Source: Phycisphaerales bacterium
GTDB taxonomy: Bacteria > Planctomycetota > Phycisphaerae > UBA1845 > UTPLA1
Assembly: GCA_020639075.1 (NCBI GenBank)
Contig: JACKHI010000001.1
Span: 4,092,001-4,156,000 of the forward strand
Length of the DNA stretch: 64,000 nt
Direction: 5' to 3'
Positions 36,235-44,671 of the stretch are shown here, in pieces (the first letter of the stretch is position 1; the number at the start of each line of letters is the position of its first letter). The position numbers were made by a program, and so were the translations under genes. The notes beneath the pieces are model-generated. The model did no database searches. It worked only from the letters and a program-made list of their open reading frames with translations, and was not told the DNA's origin.

Positions 36235-37311
36235 ATGCTTCGCGTTGATTTCACCAAGCGCCGCGCCGCCTTCGAGCTGAAGGGCGAGTTCGAACTGCCG
36301 GAAGGCGTTCGCGCGCTCGGCATCGTCGGTCCGTCCGGCGGCGGCAAGACGACGTTGCTGGACTGCATCGCCGGTGTGATTCATCCGGACGCGGGCAGAA
36401 TCGAAGTCAGTGGCGACGTTTGGTTTGACTCGGCGACCGGCGTGTGCAAACCGCTGCGAGATCGACGTGTCGGTTATGTCTTTCAGGATGGTCTGCTCTT
36501 TGATCACATGTCAGTGCGCGAGAATCTCGCGTATGGCGCGCGAGCAAACAAGGATCGCGGCGAAGTGGAACGAATGGCGAGCGATCTGGGGATCGAGTCG
36601 CTGTTGGACCGATCGCCGAGAGATGCATCGGGCGGCGAGCGTCGTCGAATCGCCATCGGTCGCGCCTTGCTGAGCGATCCGCGCCTGCTCCTGTTGGATG
36701 AACCGTTGACGGGGTTGGACGGCGTGACGGCGGGCCGTCTGTTGGTGTACCTTCGGCGCGTGCTTCAACAGAGGAATGTGCCGGCGCTTTACGTTTCTCA
36801 TTCGCCAAGCGACGTTATGCATGTTTGCGAGCGGGTCATCGGAATCTCCGGCGGCAGAGTCGTACATTCGGGCGACGTGGCATCGGTGCTCTCCGTCTCG
36901 GCGTGTACTGGACCGCGCGAGCTGAGCGAGCTGCGCAGCATTGTGGACGTCCGCCTTGTCGAAACAGACGAATCGGAGAGAGCGAGCATCTTCGAGACGG
37001 AACGTGGCGTTCGGATCGTAGCGCTGGGCGGGGCGGATCTGTCAAAGACCGCTCGTCGCTGCGCGGTAGCGATATTTGCGAGGGATGTGGTATTGGGTTC
37101 GAATGCGCCGCAGAGCATCTCGGCCCGCAACGTGTACGCGGGCCGCGTGCGACGAATCGAGAAAACGCCGACGATGGCCGTGTTGGAGGTCGACATCGGG
37201 TTCGCGCTCTTCACGGAAGTGGGCTACGGCGCGCTCCGCGAGATGTCGCTGGCAGAAGGCAGCGAGGTTTTTGCATACTTCAAGGCGTCGGCCGTTCAGC
37301 GTTTGCTGTGA
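36235..37311 (+). CDS. modC: molybdate-type ABC transporter ATP-binding protein
   Basis: 358 residues. Walker A is GPSGGGKTT (residues 33-41), Q-loop VFQDGLLF, signature SGGERRR, Walker B LLLLDEPLTGLD, H-loop YVSHSP. After the ATPase, residues 290-358 (SISARNVYAGRVRRIEKTPTMAVLEVDIGFALFTEVGYGAL) match a single Mop/TOBE domain as in ModC. It should drive uptake of molybdate or tungstate. No modA or modB gene flanks it, so either the permease is elsewhere or this copy serves another transporter. The symbol is by domain match. Confidence 0.75.
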   Translation: MLRVDFTKRRAAFELKGEFELPEGVRALGIVGPSGGGKTTLLDCIAGVIHPDAGRIEVSGDVWFDSATGVCKPLRDRRVGYVFQDGLLFDHMSVRENLAYGARANKDRGEVERMASDLGIESLLDRSPRDASGGERRRIAIGRALLSDPRLLLLDEPLTGLDGVTAGRLLVYLRRVLQQRNVPALYVSHSPSDVMHVCERVIGISGGRVVHSGDVASVLSVSACTGPRELSELRSIVDVRLVETDESERASIFETERGVRIVALGGADLSKTARRCAVAIFARDVVLGSNAPQSISARNVYAGRVRRIEKTPTMAVLEVDIGFALFTEVGYGALREMSLAEGSEVFAYFKASAVQRLL

Positions 37312-37376
37312 GGATCGCGCGCGGAAGTTTTCTGGAAGGAATGAAGGCAATCAACTGCATGACGGGACGACGGGAG

Positions 37377-37715
37377 TCAGCAACTTGCAGGCTTGATGAT
37401 GGCGCACATCGCGCCCGTGCATCGAGGGATTCGGAAATCCGGGCCGAACTCGTGAATCTGGTTCCGCTTGAATTCAGCACGCTCGAATGTCGTCGTATCG
37501 ACGATTACGCGGCCTTCCCGCCCGATGGTCGCGGCCAGTTGCAGGGCCGTGTCCGTCGGATGGCCAAAGACGCGGCGCAGCATATCAATGACGTACTCGT
37601 ATGTGTGTTCATTGTCGTCCAACAGGACGACATGAAAAGGCGGTATGCCCCGCTGACGAGACCCCTGAAGGTGCGGCGACGGACTGGATTTTCTGAATTC
37701 GGATTCGGATGACAT
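37377..37715 (-). CDS. clpS: ClpS adaptor protein
   Basis: 112 residues from ATG 37715; the longer frame to 37880 is upstream non-coding. The ClpS fold is clear from PPFHVVLLDDNEHTYEYVIDMLRRVFG through ALQLAATIGREGRVIVDTTTFERAEFKRNQIHEFGPD. It delivers N-degron substrates to ClpAP. The C-terminal RIPRCTGAMCAIIKPA is a lineage variant of the usual SMxxxIEP end. Divergent from the phytase-like gene across about 100 bases. Confidence 0.88.
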   Translation of the reverse strand: MSSESEFRKSSPSPHLQGSRQRGIPPFHVVLLDDNEHTYEYVIDMLRRVFGHPTDTALQLAATIGREGRVIVDTTTFERAEFKRNQIHEFGPDFRIPRCTGAMCAIIKPASC

Positions 37716-37813
37716 GGGTTCGCTCCGTGCGAATGACCGCATTATAAACAGGTCGATATGGCCGCGCCCAACAAATTTTCGGTTTGTCGAGATTTTTTTG
37801 AGAAGGACCCTTT

Positions 37814-38962
37814 TTGGACACGCAAAACGCGAGCCCGGATGTGATTCGTGACCGCAGTCGCCGCCGGTCGATTGCCGCAACCGTCGCTGTGGTCGTCATC
37901 GCATTGTCCGTCTATGCCTATCAGCGCAATCGAATGCCGAACGTTCCAGGCATTCCGCAGATGTGGAAATCGACAGGTGTCGACTATGCGAACACCGACT
38001 CCGTTGCGGCACTGCGACACGCAGATGGCGGGGTGCGCGTGCTCGCGACTGCCAAGTGGGGTGACTACATCGATGTCTTCGACGGTCTGACCGGCCGAGC
38101 CGTCACGCGAATCGGAAAAACCGGAGACAACCCCGGGGAATTCCGAAGACCAAACGGGATCGCGATCGCTCGCATAAGCGCGCCGGCTGCATCCTTGGAA
38201 AGCGATTCCGCCGACAGGCGCGCGGGATCAGTTGGATCCGCGATCGTCGTCGTCGAGCGCGAAGGCGCGCGCGTGCAAATACTGTCGGCGGACGACTACC
38301 ACCCGATGGGTGTCGTCGGCGCGGGCGTGCTTCATCGCCCCTACGGTGCGGCGCTTTCCTATTCGGAAGCGGACCCGCTGCTGTACGTCACGGACTCAGA
38401 ATGCCCGGCGCAGGAAACCGTCAGTGTATTTCGACTCGTGATGACGGCCGATGGTGTGACGGGGACGCTTGTCAGGAGGTTCGGCGACGACGGCCCCGGC
38501 CAGATACTGAAAGCGGAATCCATCGTCATTGATGACGAACTCGGCCGGGTACTGCTGTGCGACGAAGATCGATCGCAGCGAAATGTGAAAGTGTATGATC
38601 TGAATGGCCGCTTTTCCGGGCGCACGTTCGGCGACGGCATCGTCGTCGGCGATCCGGAAGGGATTGTCATCGTCAAGGCAGTCGCCGGCGATTTCATCCT
38701 GCTGACGGATCAGCGTTCGAAGATCACGATCTGGCACGCGTTCGATTGCTCGACGTTGACGCACGTCACGTCGTTCACAGGGCAGCCCCGTATCGCCAAC
38801 ACAGACGGTATCTGCGTCTTTCAGGGTGAGTTCGAAACGCATCTCGAAGGAGCCATGTTCGCCGTCAACGATGACGCTGACGTTCGCGCCTATGACTTGC
38901 ACACAATCATCACGCTGGTTGAAGGTGCGCGATCACGCGAGCCCAAAGGCGCTAGCGAGTGA
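37814..38962 (+). CDS. beta-propeller protein, phytase-like
   Basis: 382 residues from TTG 37814, with GAAGGA about ten bases upstream. One N-terminal helix (IAATVAVVVIALSVYAY) anchors or exports it. Propeller-type blades follow: GGVRVLATAKWGDYIDVFDGLTG, RRPNGIAIA, PLLYVTDSE, VIDDELGRVLLCDED, GDPEGIVIVKAVAGDFILLTDQ, NTDGICVFQGEF, GAMFAVNDDADVRAYDL. The DxEGI, NTDGI and GAMFAVNDD segments are like those of alkaline beta-propeller phytases, which release phosphate from inositol phosphates. Calcium-binding acidic residues seem partly kept. It converges with the hydrolase gene, overlapping it by 11 bases. Confidence 0.6.
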   Translation: MDTQNASPDVIRDRSRRRSIAATVAVVVIALSVYAYQRNRMPNVPGIPQMWKSTGVDYANTDSVAALRHADGGVRVLATAKWGDYIDVFDGLTGRAVTRIGKTGDNPGEFRRPNGIAIARISAPAASLESDSADRRAGSVGSAIVVVEREGARVQILSADDYHPMGVVGAGVLHRPYGAALSYSEADPLLYVTDSECPAQETVSVFRLVMTADGVTGTLVRRFGDDGPGQILKAESIVIDDELGRVLLCDEDRSQRNVKVYDLNGRFSGRTFGDGIVVGDPEGIVIVKAVAGDFILLTDQRSKITIWHAFDCSTLTHVTSFTGQPRIANTDGICVFQGEFETHLEGAMFAVNDDADVRAYDLHTIITLVEGARSREPKGASE

Positions 38963-40514
38963 CAAGTTGATCGGGCGCATGCGACTTGGAATTTCCCTGG
39001 TCGCTCAGCAACGGCGCCGCCGGCTGCCGGCGCTGCGATGTGTGATAGTCGACGGCCTTCGGTCCGCGCGATTCGTCGAAGAAGTTGACGAGCAGGCTGT
39101 AGAGGTAGTCTCGACAATAGGCCGCGAAGCCGTCGTGTCCGCCGCCGTGAAACATGACGCAGGCGACGTTCGGGTTGGGCGTGTCCGCAATGAACCTGGC
39201 AATCTCCTGTGCATACGCCAACGGATCGTTCGCGCCGTGGATGATGATGACGGGCATGCGCGCCCATTCCAGCTTCGGCTCATACGGCAGATCCTTGTAG
39301 GGCGCAAGCCGCAGATAATTGAGCCCATCTTCGACGCCGTCTTCGTAACTCAGGCAGGAATTCGAGAACTCGTAGGCGATCAGCTTTCGAAGGCTGCCGG
39401 TCGGCTCGCCATGCTTCTTGCGTGCGACGCGCCGTGCGACTGTCGCCTGAATGCTCGCCAGAACGGGGTTCTCGATAAATGCGTGCGGCGTGTCAAGCTC
39501 GTCCATGATGCGCTCGAATTCCAGCGTCGGTGAGATGGCGATCACCCCGGCTTCATAGTGGCGGCGATTTCGATCGAATTGGGACTGACAGTCCGCCACG
39601 CGTCGCGAGACCATCGGATCGTTCGGATCGCGACCGTCCTCCCATGCTGCCAGCAGCGCCGTGCTCGCGCTCCAACTGAACCCGATCAGACCGGTTCGCT
39701 TGACGTACTCCTTGTCCTGCAGCCACTCGGAGACAACCAGCAGATCGGGCGTCTCGACGACGCTGAACGTGTAGGCGTTCATCGGGTATTTCGCTTCCGC
39801 TTGCCCATGTCCGCGAAACTCCAGGGCCAATGCGTGGAAGCCCTGGCGGCGCAGGCCCATGCAGATATCCCGCGCACGCGTTCGCATGTTGTCCCCGAGA
39901 AGCCCCGGCATCACCACGATGCAATCGGCCTTGATCGGATGACCGTCGCGCATCGCCAGGCCGAGCCGGCCGGAAATCGACACGCCCGGGTCCACTTCGA
40001 TCCAGACGTCTTCGAATCCGTCCCATTCGGGGGCAGGAACCTCGATCGCCTCGGTGTCGCCCGTCACTTGGGCCGTGTGCATCAGCCCGCTCAGGTTGCC
40101 GATCGCCGTATGCAGGTATTCCGGCTGCTTGTTGAAGTAACCGAAGACATCAATCGCGCAGCCGTCCGCGGTCGTCAGGTCATTCGTCAGCAGGGGTCGA
40201 TATCCAGACGAAGGCACGAGATGTCCGAACTGCTTGTGGGCCGCTTCGAGCCATTGCCGTGGGTTCGGCCGGGGGGACTCGCCGTTCGACGCGTCCAGCC
40301 GGATGATCTTCGATTCCACAAACGGAAACGAGCGCTCGTTAAAGCACCCCGTCAGCGCAAATAGTGCCGTACACATGAGTAGTGCCAATCGTCGATTGCC
40401 GGGGCGCTGTAGATTGCCGCCGTTCTCCCCGCGGACGTTCGCCGGGGTATCAGGCGATTTGAATGGACGGGTCCGATGGATGAAGCGATTCTGGGCGTTT
40501 AAGTGCATCGGCAA
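38952..40514 (-). CDS. alpha/beta-hydrolase, YheT-like, lipoprotein start
   Basis: 520 residues from ATG 40514. A lipobox-like TALFALTGC lies at about 49-57 after a basic run, which suggests that the real start is nearer there or that the N terminus is long. The hydrolase core begins near 175: VMPGLLGDNMRTRARDI, HALALEFRGHGQA, nucleophile elbow GLIGFSWSASTALLAAW (S-x-S in place of S-x-G), catalytic Asp region IHGANDPLAYA and His in GGGHDGF. The overall plan is like YheT/EMB8 hydrolases of unknown substrate. Divergent from the desaturase operon, 236 bases apart. Confidence 0.7.
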   Translation of the reverse strand: MPMHLNAQNRFIHRTRPFKSPDTPANVRGENGGNLQRPGNRRLALLMCTALFALTGCFNERSFPFVESKIIRLDASNGESPRPNPRQWLEAAHKQFGHLVPSSGYRPLLTNDLTTADGCAIDVFGYFNKQPEYLHTAIGNLSGLMHTAQVTGDTEAIEVPAPEWDGFEDVWIEVDPGVSISGRLGLAMRDGHPIKADCIVVMPGLLGDNMRTRARDICMGLRRQGFHALALEFRGHGQAEAKYPMNAYTFSVVETPDLLVVSEWLQDKEYVKRTGLIGFSWSASTALLAAWEDGRDPNDPMVSRRVADCQSQFDRNRRHYEAGVIAISPTLEFERIMDELDTPHAFIENPVLASIQATVARRVARKKHGEPTGSLRKLIAYEFSNSCLSYEDGVEDGLNYLRLAPYKDLPYEPKLEWARMPVIIIHGANDPLAYAQEIARFIADTPNPNVACVMFHGGGHDGFAAYCRDYLYSLLVNFFDESRGPKAVDYHTSQRRQPAAPLLSDQGNSKSHAPDQLVTR

Positions 40515-40750
40515 AAGGTATCATGCGGCCCGCGGTTCGACAATTCGACGGATCACGCCAACCAACCAAACGGGCTCGTGTCTGCTCCCCGGGGTGTGAA
40601 ATGAAGCCAACGGCGACGGATTCGCTTGCCTGACGTCGCCTCGCGACGGATACTATGGCGTGATCGATGGCCTTGGCGGCGAGGAGATCGCATCGCTGTG
40701 CGCCGGAATGCAGCATATTGTCGCACAAGGGATTGGGAGGTTCGTGGAAC

Positions 40751-41725
40751 ATGGCAACGGCGGAGATTCGGGCCCTGCATAAGGAGCCCGAGAGCAATCT
40801 GATTCCTTTGTTGCTCAACCTGACGGCATTTGGTCTGGCAATCGCCACGCTCGCCTCCGGTTGGCCCACGGACCATTGGCTATGGACGGCCGGCGTCATT
40901 GTGGCCTTGGTGTATTTTCAGCACTGCTGGACGACGATCTTCCACGAGGACGTGCACTACACGCTCTACAAAGGCAAGTGGCACAACATTCGCAACGGCA
41001 TGATCGTCGGAACGCTCCTCGGCGTGCCGTTCAATGTCTACCGACAGGTGCACATCCGCCATCACAATCGCATGAACGAGCCAGAGGACTGGGAACTCTG
41101 GCCTTACTGCGATCCGACCAAGTCCCTCAGGTTCAGGCGTGCTTTTCTTTTCTTCGATATCCTCCTGGGCGTCTGGGTCGGTGCCTACATCTACGGCCGC
41201 ATCTTCTTTGTCTCCCACTCACCAATCAAAGATCCGAAGTTTCGCCGCCGAATCTGGATGGAATACGGCATCATTGCCGTCTTCTGGGGAACGATCTGGG
41301 GGCTTGTCATTGCGAACAGCGCGTGGCTCCTGTTCGCCAAGGTTTACCTGATTCCCGCATTCCTGACAGGCATCGTCCAGACGATTCGCAAACTGACGGA
41401 GCACCTGGGCCTGCCGAACGGCGATCCGATGCGCGGCGCCCGTACGGTCATCACCAAGGACCCGATCGGCAAGGCGTTTTCCTATACGAGTTTTCATATC
41501 GCGACGCACGGCGTCCATCACAAGTACCCGCAGATGCCGCACGGGCATCTCGCCAAGGCGTTTGAGGTTGATATCGCCGAGCAGGCGGAGAACGCGAGTG
41601 ATGATGGTGCGCCGGTGTTCCCTAGCCACTTCCGCGCGATGGTCGACATGACGCGCTACTTGGCGTACCCCGGAATCGGCGAGAACGCTCGGCGGGACCG
41701 GGCCGAAGCGGCGGCGCAAAACTGA
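40751..41725 (+). CDS. fatty acid desaturase-type membrane di-iron enzyme
   Basis: 324 residues from ATG 40751, with GGGAGG upstream. Histidine boxes are HEDVH, HIRHH and HGVHH, the three clusters that hold the di-iron centre, spread over four or more membrane segments. The long spacing between boxes 2 and 3 is as in acyl-lipid and acyl-CoA desaturases and related hydroxylases or carotenoid ketolases. It inserts a double bond or hydroxyl into an acyl or isoprenoid chain. First gene of a three-gene run; the CapK-type gene starts 65 bases after it. Confidence 0.85.
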   Translation: MATAEIRALHKEPESNLIPLLLNLTAFGLAIATLASGWPTDHWLWTAGVIVALVYFQHCWTTIFHEDVHYTLYKGKWHNIRNGMIVGTLLGVPFNVYRQVHIRHHNRMNEPEDWELWPYCDPTKSLRFRRAFLFFDILLGVWVGAYIYGRIFFVSHSPIKDPKFRRRIWMEYGIIAVFWGTIWGLVIANSAWLLFAKVYLIPAFLTGIVQTIRKLTEHLGLPNGDPMRGARTVITKDPIGKAFSYTSFHIATHGVHHKYPQMPHGHLAKAFEVDIAEQAENASDDGAPVFPSHFRAMVDMTRYLAYPGIGENARRDRAEAAAQN

Positions 41726-41790
41726 AGGAGCGTTTTCGCGACGCACGTCGCGATTGCCTCGACTCTGCGAACCAGAAACGTCGAATCCCA

Positions 41791-43155
41791 ATGACCCGGA
41801 ACCCATTCCCGAATCTGTATGCAACGCTTGTCGGCAATCTGCGAAAGCCCGCCGAGGTGCTCGCCGAGCAGCGCGCCCGACAACTCGGCATTCTCCTGCG
41901 CCATGCCTACGAGAACGTGCCGCTTTATCGATCGCTGTGGGACGCCGCCGGCGTTCGCCCGGACGATATTCGCTCGCCCGCCGATCTGCCGCGCCTCCCC
42001 ATGATCGACAAGGAGTGCATCGTCGCCGCCGGCAATGATGCCGTCGATCGCAATGTCGATCCGGCCAGCCTCGATGAGATGAGCACGAGCGGCACCTCCG
42101 GTCGCGCCATCACGATGCGACGCGAAATTCGCGAAATGCGCCTCGTGCGACGCTCCTACCTGCGATCGCTCTTCTACAACGGCGCTCGGCCTTGGCATCG
42201 CAATGTGACGATGGCCAGTACGTGGCTCTCCAAGAAGAAGGGCCTGTTCATCGGTCTCGTCGCCAAAACCCGGCATATCTATCCGAAGGATACGCTCGAT
42301 CAGCAGATCAATACGCTACGCGAATTCAAGGCGCGAAATCTGATGGGCCAGACGGGCGGTCTGTACCTGCTCGCTCGTGAGATTCTGCGCCGCGGCGAGA
42401 CGTTTCCGCTCAAACTGCTGGCGCCGACCGGCGCGACGCTGATGCCGCAGATGCGACAGGCGATGCGCGACGCGTTTCAAACGGAACCGCGCGATCTTTA
42501 CGGCGCCGTTGAACTCGGTGCGATCGCCTGGCAGTGCAAGCGCGGCAGCTATCACATCGACGCCGATCGCACGCTCGTCGAGATCGTCGATTCAGATGGC
42601 AATCCCGTGCCCTCGGGGGAGACCGGCCAGGTCGTCTGCACGACGCTCCACGGTTATGCGCTTCCGCTGATACGCTATCGGCTGCGCGACGTCGCGTCGT
42701 TCTCGAACCAGACATGCGAGTGTGGCATCCGGTTTCCGTTGATGAACGCCCCTCAGGGCCGCATCAACGACTTCCTGCCGACACCGACGGGCGAACTCGT
42801 TTCGCCGCATTATCTCTACCATATTTTTGATCATGTCGGCGGCAGCCCCGTGAAGGAGTGGCGCATCATTCAGCACGCGCCGGATCGACTGACGTATGAA
42901 TATGTGCCGGAGGATGACTTCAATTCATCGGCGCTCGAAGGCGGCATGAACGTGATCCGCGAGCGCTTCGGCGCCGGTGTCAACGTTCGGGCCGTGAAAG
43001 TGGAGAGCGTTCCAATGACGCCCAACGGCAAGCGGACCTGCATCGTGTCCGAACTGGACCCGAACGCGATCGGCGGGATGCGGCCGTGGGATATCGAGGC
43101 CCAGGCGGGCATGTCACACGATCTTGCCGACAAGTACGGCATGATCGCCAAGTAA
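41791..43155 (+). CDS. CapK/phenylacetate-CoA-ligase-type adenylate-forming enzyme
   Basis: 454 residues, the usual length. Marks of the family: LRHAYENVPLYRSLWDAAGV, LPMIDKE, the phosphate loop STSGTSGRAI, APTGATLM, YGAVELGAIAWQC, the zinc-like CECG, and the C-terminal PNGKRTCIV lysine region. It activates a carboxylic acid as an acyl- or aryl-adenylate and transfers it to CoA or to an acceptor. Its position between a desaturase and a hydroxylase suggests an acyl or aryl substrate made or altered by them. Confidence 0.85.
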   Translation: MTRNPFPNLYATLVGNLRKPAEVLAEQRARQLGILLRHAYENVPLYRSLWDAAGVRPDDIRSPADLPRLPMIDKECIVAAGNDAVDRNVDPASLDEMSTSGTSGRAITMRREIREMRLVRRSYLRSLFYNGARPWHRNVTMASTWLSKKKGLFIGLVAKTRHIYPKDTLDQQINTLREFKARNLMGQTGGLYLLAREILRRGETFPLKLLAPTGATLMPQMRQAMRDAFQTEPRDLYGAVELGAIAWQCKRGSYHIDADRTLVEIVDSDGNPVPSGETGQVVCTTLHGYALPLIRYRLRDVASFSNQTCECGIRFPLMNAPQGRINDFLPTPTGELVSPHYLYHIFDHVGGSPVKEWRIIQHAPDRLTYEYVPEDDFNSSALEGGMNVIRERFGAGVNVRAVKVESVPMTPNGKRTCIVSELDPNAIGGMRPWDIEAQAGMSHDLADKYGMIAK

Positions 43156-43207
43156 ACAGACAGCCGGCGGGCGTCCTTCGCTCGCATGGATCATTGAGGT
43201 TTGCGCG

Positions 43208-44185
43208 TTGCAACTGCTTCTGGACATCAAGGCGTTTATCGAACACCTGCCGTCCGTCGTGACGATGGGCATCGTGTTTCTCTTCGGCGTGACAGTGTTT
43301 CATATCCTCGAGCGCATCTATCCGCCCGTGTGTCCGGCCTACAAGACGGGCCCCATGCGAAAAGGGTACCTCGCGGATTTCACGGCGAGCATCGTCGAAG
43401 GCCCCGTCATGTACGCCCTGACGAAGATGCTCATCTACTGCGTCATCATGGAGTTCCCCATCCTCGTCGACGGCGGTATGTCCACATGGCCGTGGATCCT
43501 GCAGGGCATCGTCTTCCTGCTCGTCAACGACTTCGCCCGCTATTGGATGCATCGCTGGCATCATGAGTCGAATTTCCTCTGGCGCTTCCATCGCGTGCAC
43601 CATACCGTCACGCAGATGGACGCAATGAGCACCTTCCGCGTGCACCTGTTCGAGGCGGCATTCAAATACGGCTTCATCGTCCTGCCATTTCACTTCATGC
43701 ACTGCGACAAGTCCGTCATCGTCCTCTACTCGACCGTCGATATCCTCAAGGGATTCTGGCACCACGCCAATGTTCGCACGCACATCGGCAAGCTGAACTA
43801 CATCTTCAACTCCGCCGAGCTGCATTGGTGGCATCACTCCGTCGAGGCCAAGGGACAACTTGCGAACTACGGTTCGATCCTCTCCATCTGGGACTGGCTC
43901 TTCGGGACCGCCTACTACGAAAAGGGCGTCTGGCCCGAGCGGATCGGCGTCGAAGGTATGGACAACTTCCCCGAGACCTATCACGAGATGTTCGCCACGG
44001 CGCGCTTCACGGATGAACAAGTGATCGAACGATTCGGCGGCAAGACCGATAGTGAATCAGCCGCAAACGAAGCACAGGAAACGAAGCCAACCCATCTCTC
44101 CGAAACGCCCCGCAAGGAGCCTCCGCGTTCCCCTTCACCCGCAGCGAGCCCAAACGCCCTCAACCCGGGTGCCACTGCTCTGTGA
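43208..44185 (+). CDS. sterol desaturase / fatty acid hydroxylase family protein
   Basis: 325 residues from TTG 43208 (TGAGGT upstream). Four membrane segments carry the family histidine motifs HRWHH, HRVHH, HANVRTH and HWWHH that bind two irons. The fold hydroxylates or desaturates lipids, carotenoids or alkyl chains. The last 45 residues (from about KTDSESAANEAQETK onward) are low complexity, Pro/Ser rich, and the final seven residues and stop codon are encoded by the first repeat unit of the palindromic mosaic that follows. Third gene of the lipid operon, 52 bases after the CapK gene. Confidence 0.85.
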   Translation: MQLLLDIKAFIEHLPSVVTMGIVFLFGVTVFHILERIYPPVCPAYKTGPMRKGYLADFTASIVEGPVMYALTKMLIYCVIMEFPILVDGGMSTWPWILQGIVFLLVNDFARYWMHRWHHESNFLWRFHRVHHTVTQMDAMSTFRVHLFEAAFKYGFIVLPFHFMHCDKSVIVLYSTVDILKGFWHHANVRTHIGKLNYIFNSAELHWWHHSVEAKGQLANYGSILSIWDWLFGTAYYEKGVWPERIGVEGMDNFPETYHEMFATARFTDEQVIERFGGKTDSESAANEAQETKPTHLSETPRKEPPRSPSPAASPNALNPGATAL

Positions 44186-44671
44186 GCAATGCAGATGGCG
44201 GGAAAACGCCGTTTGCTCGTGCGAGATTCCTTTCTCGCCGGGGTGTCATGCCGACCTCAAATGTTCGGCATGTCGGGTGCCACTGCTCTCAAGCAGTGCA
44301 GGCGGCGAGCAAACGCCGTCGCTCGTGCGACAACCCCTATTCGCCACGAATGTGGCGCAAAACGATCCCGTAGGGATCAAATGAAAATAGCCCACCACCT
44401 TCAGCGGTGGGTCACTTTGTACGCCGAATAGTCCTGCCGTCCCGGAGGGATGGCGCGATCTGCATCCAGCACCGTGAACTCATCCTGTCCCTACGGGACG
44501 AACTACGATCGGTTGCGCGACGGCACCCAGCGTTGAAAACGCTGGGCTATTCTCACTGAATCCCTCCGGGATTCTTCGCCGGGTGCCATGCCGACCTCAA
44601 AGGTCGGCATGCCGGGTTGGCGACTCGAGTGCCACTGCTCTCAAGCAGTGCAGGCGTCGAACAAACGCCGA
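44167..44671. repeat. mosaic of palindromic REP-like repeats
   Basis: Three copies of one unit (GTGCCACTGCTCTcaAGCAGTGC then GGCG...AAACGCCG) lie at 44167-44211, 44275-44318 and 44627-44670. Two are preceded by a second unit, hairpin ATGCCGACCTCAAA..TCGGCAT, near 44248-44272 and 44587-44612. Between them are other hairpins: GATCCCGTAGGGATC and CCCACC...GGTGGG near 44366-44411, CCCAGCGTTGAAAACGCTGGG near 44526-44546, and GAATCCCTCCGGGATTC near 44558-44574. It separates the lipid operon from the minus-strand site-2 protease. Confidence 0.85.

Noticed and set aside
44167..44671. CRISPR array
   Set aside because: The repeats are palindromic, of several kinds, irregularly spaced and without unique spacers of constant length; no cas genes nearby.
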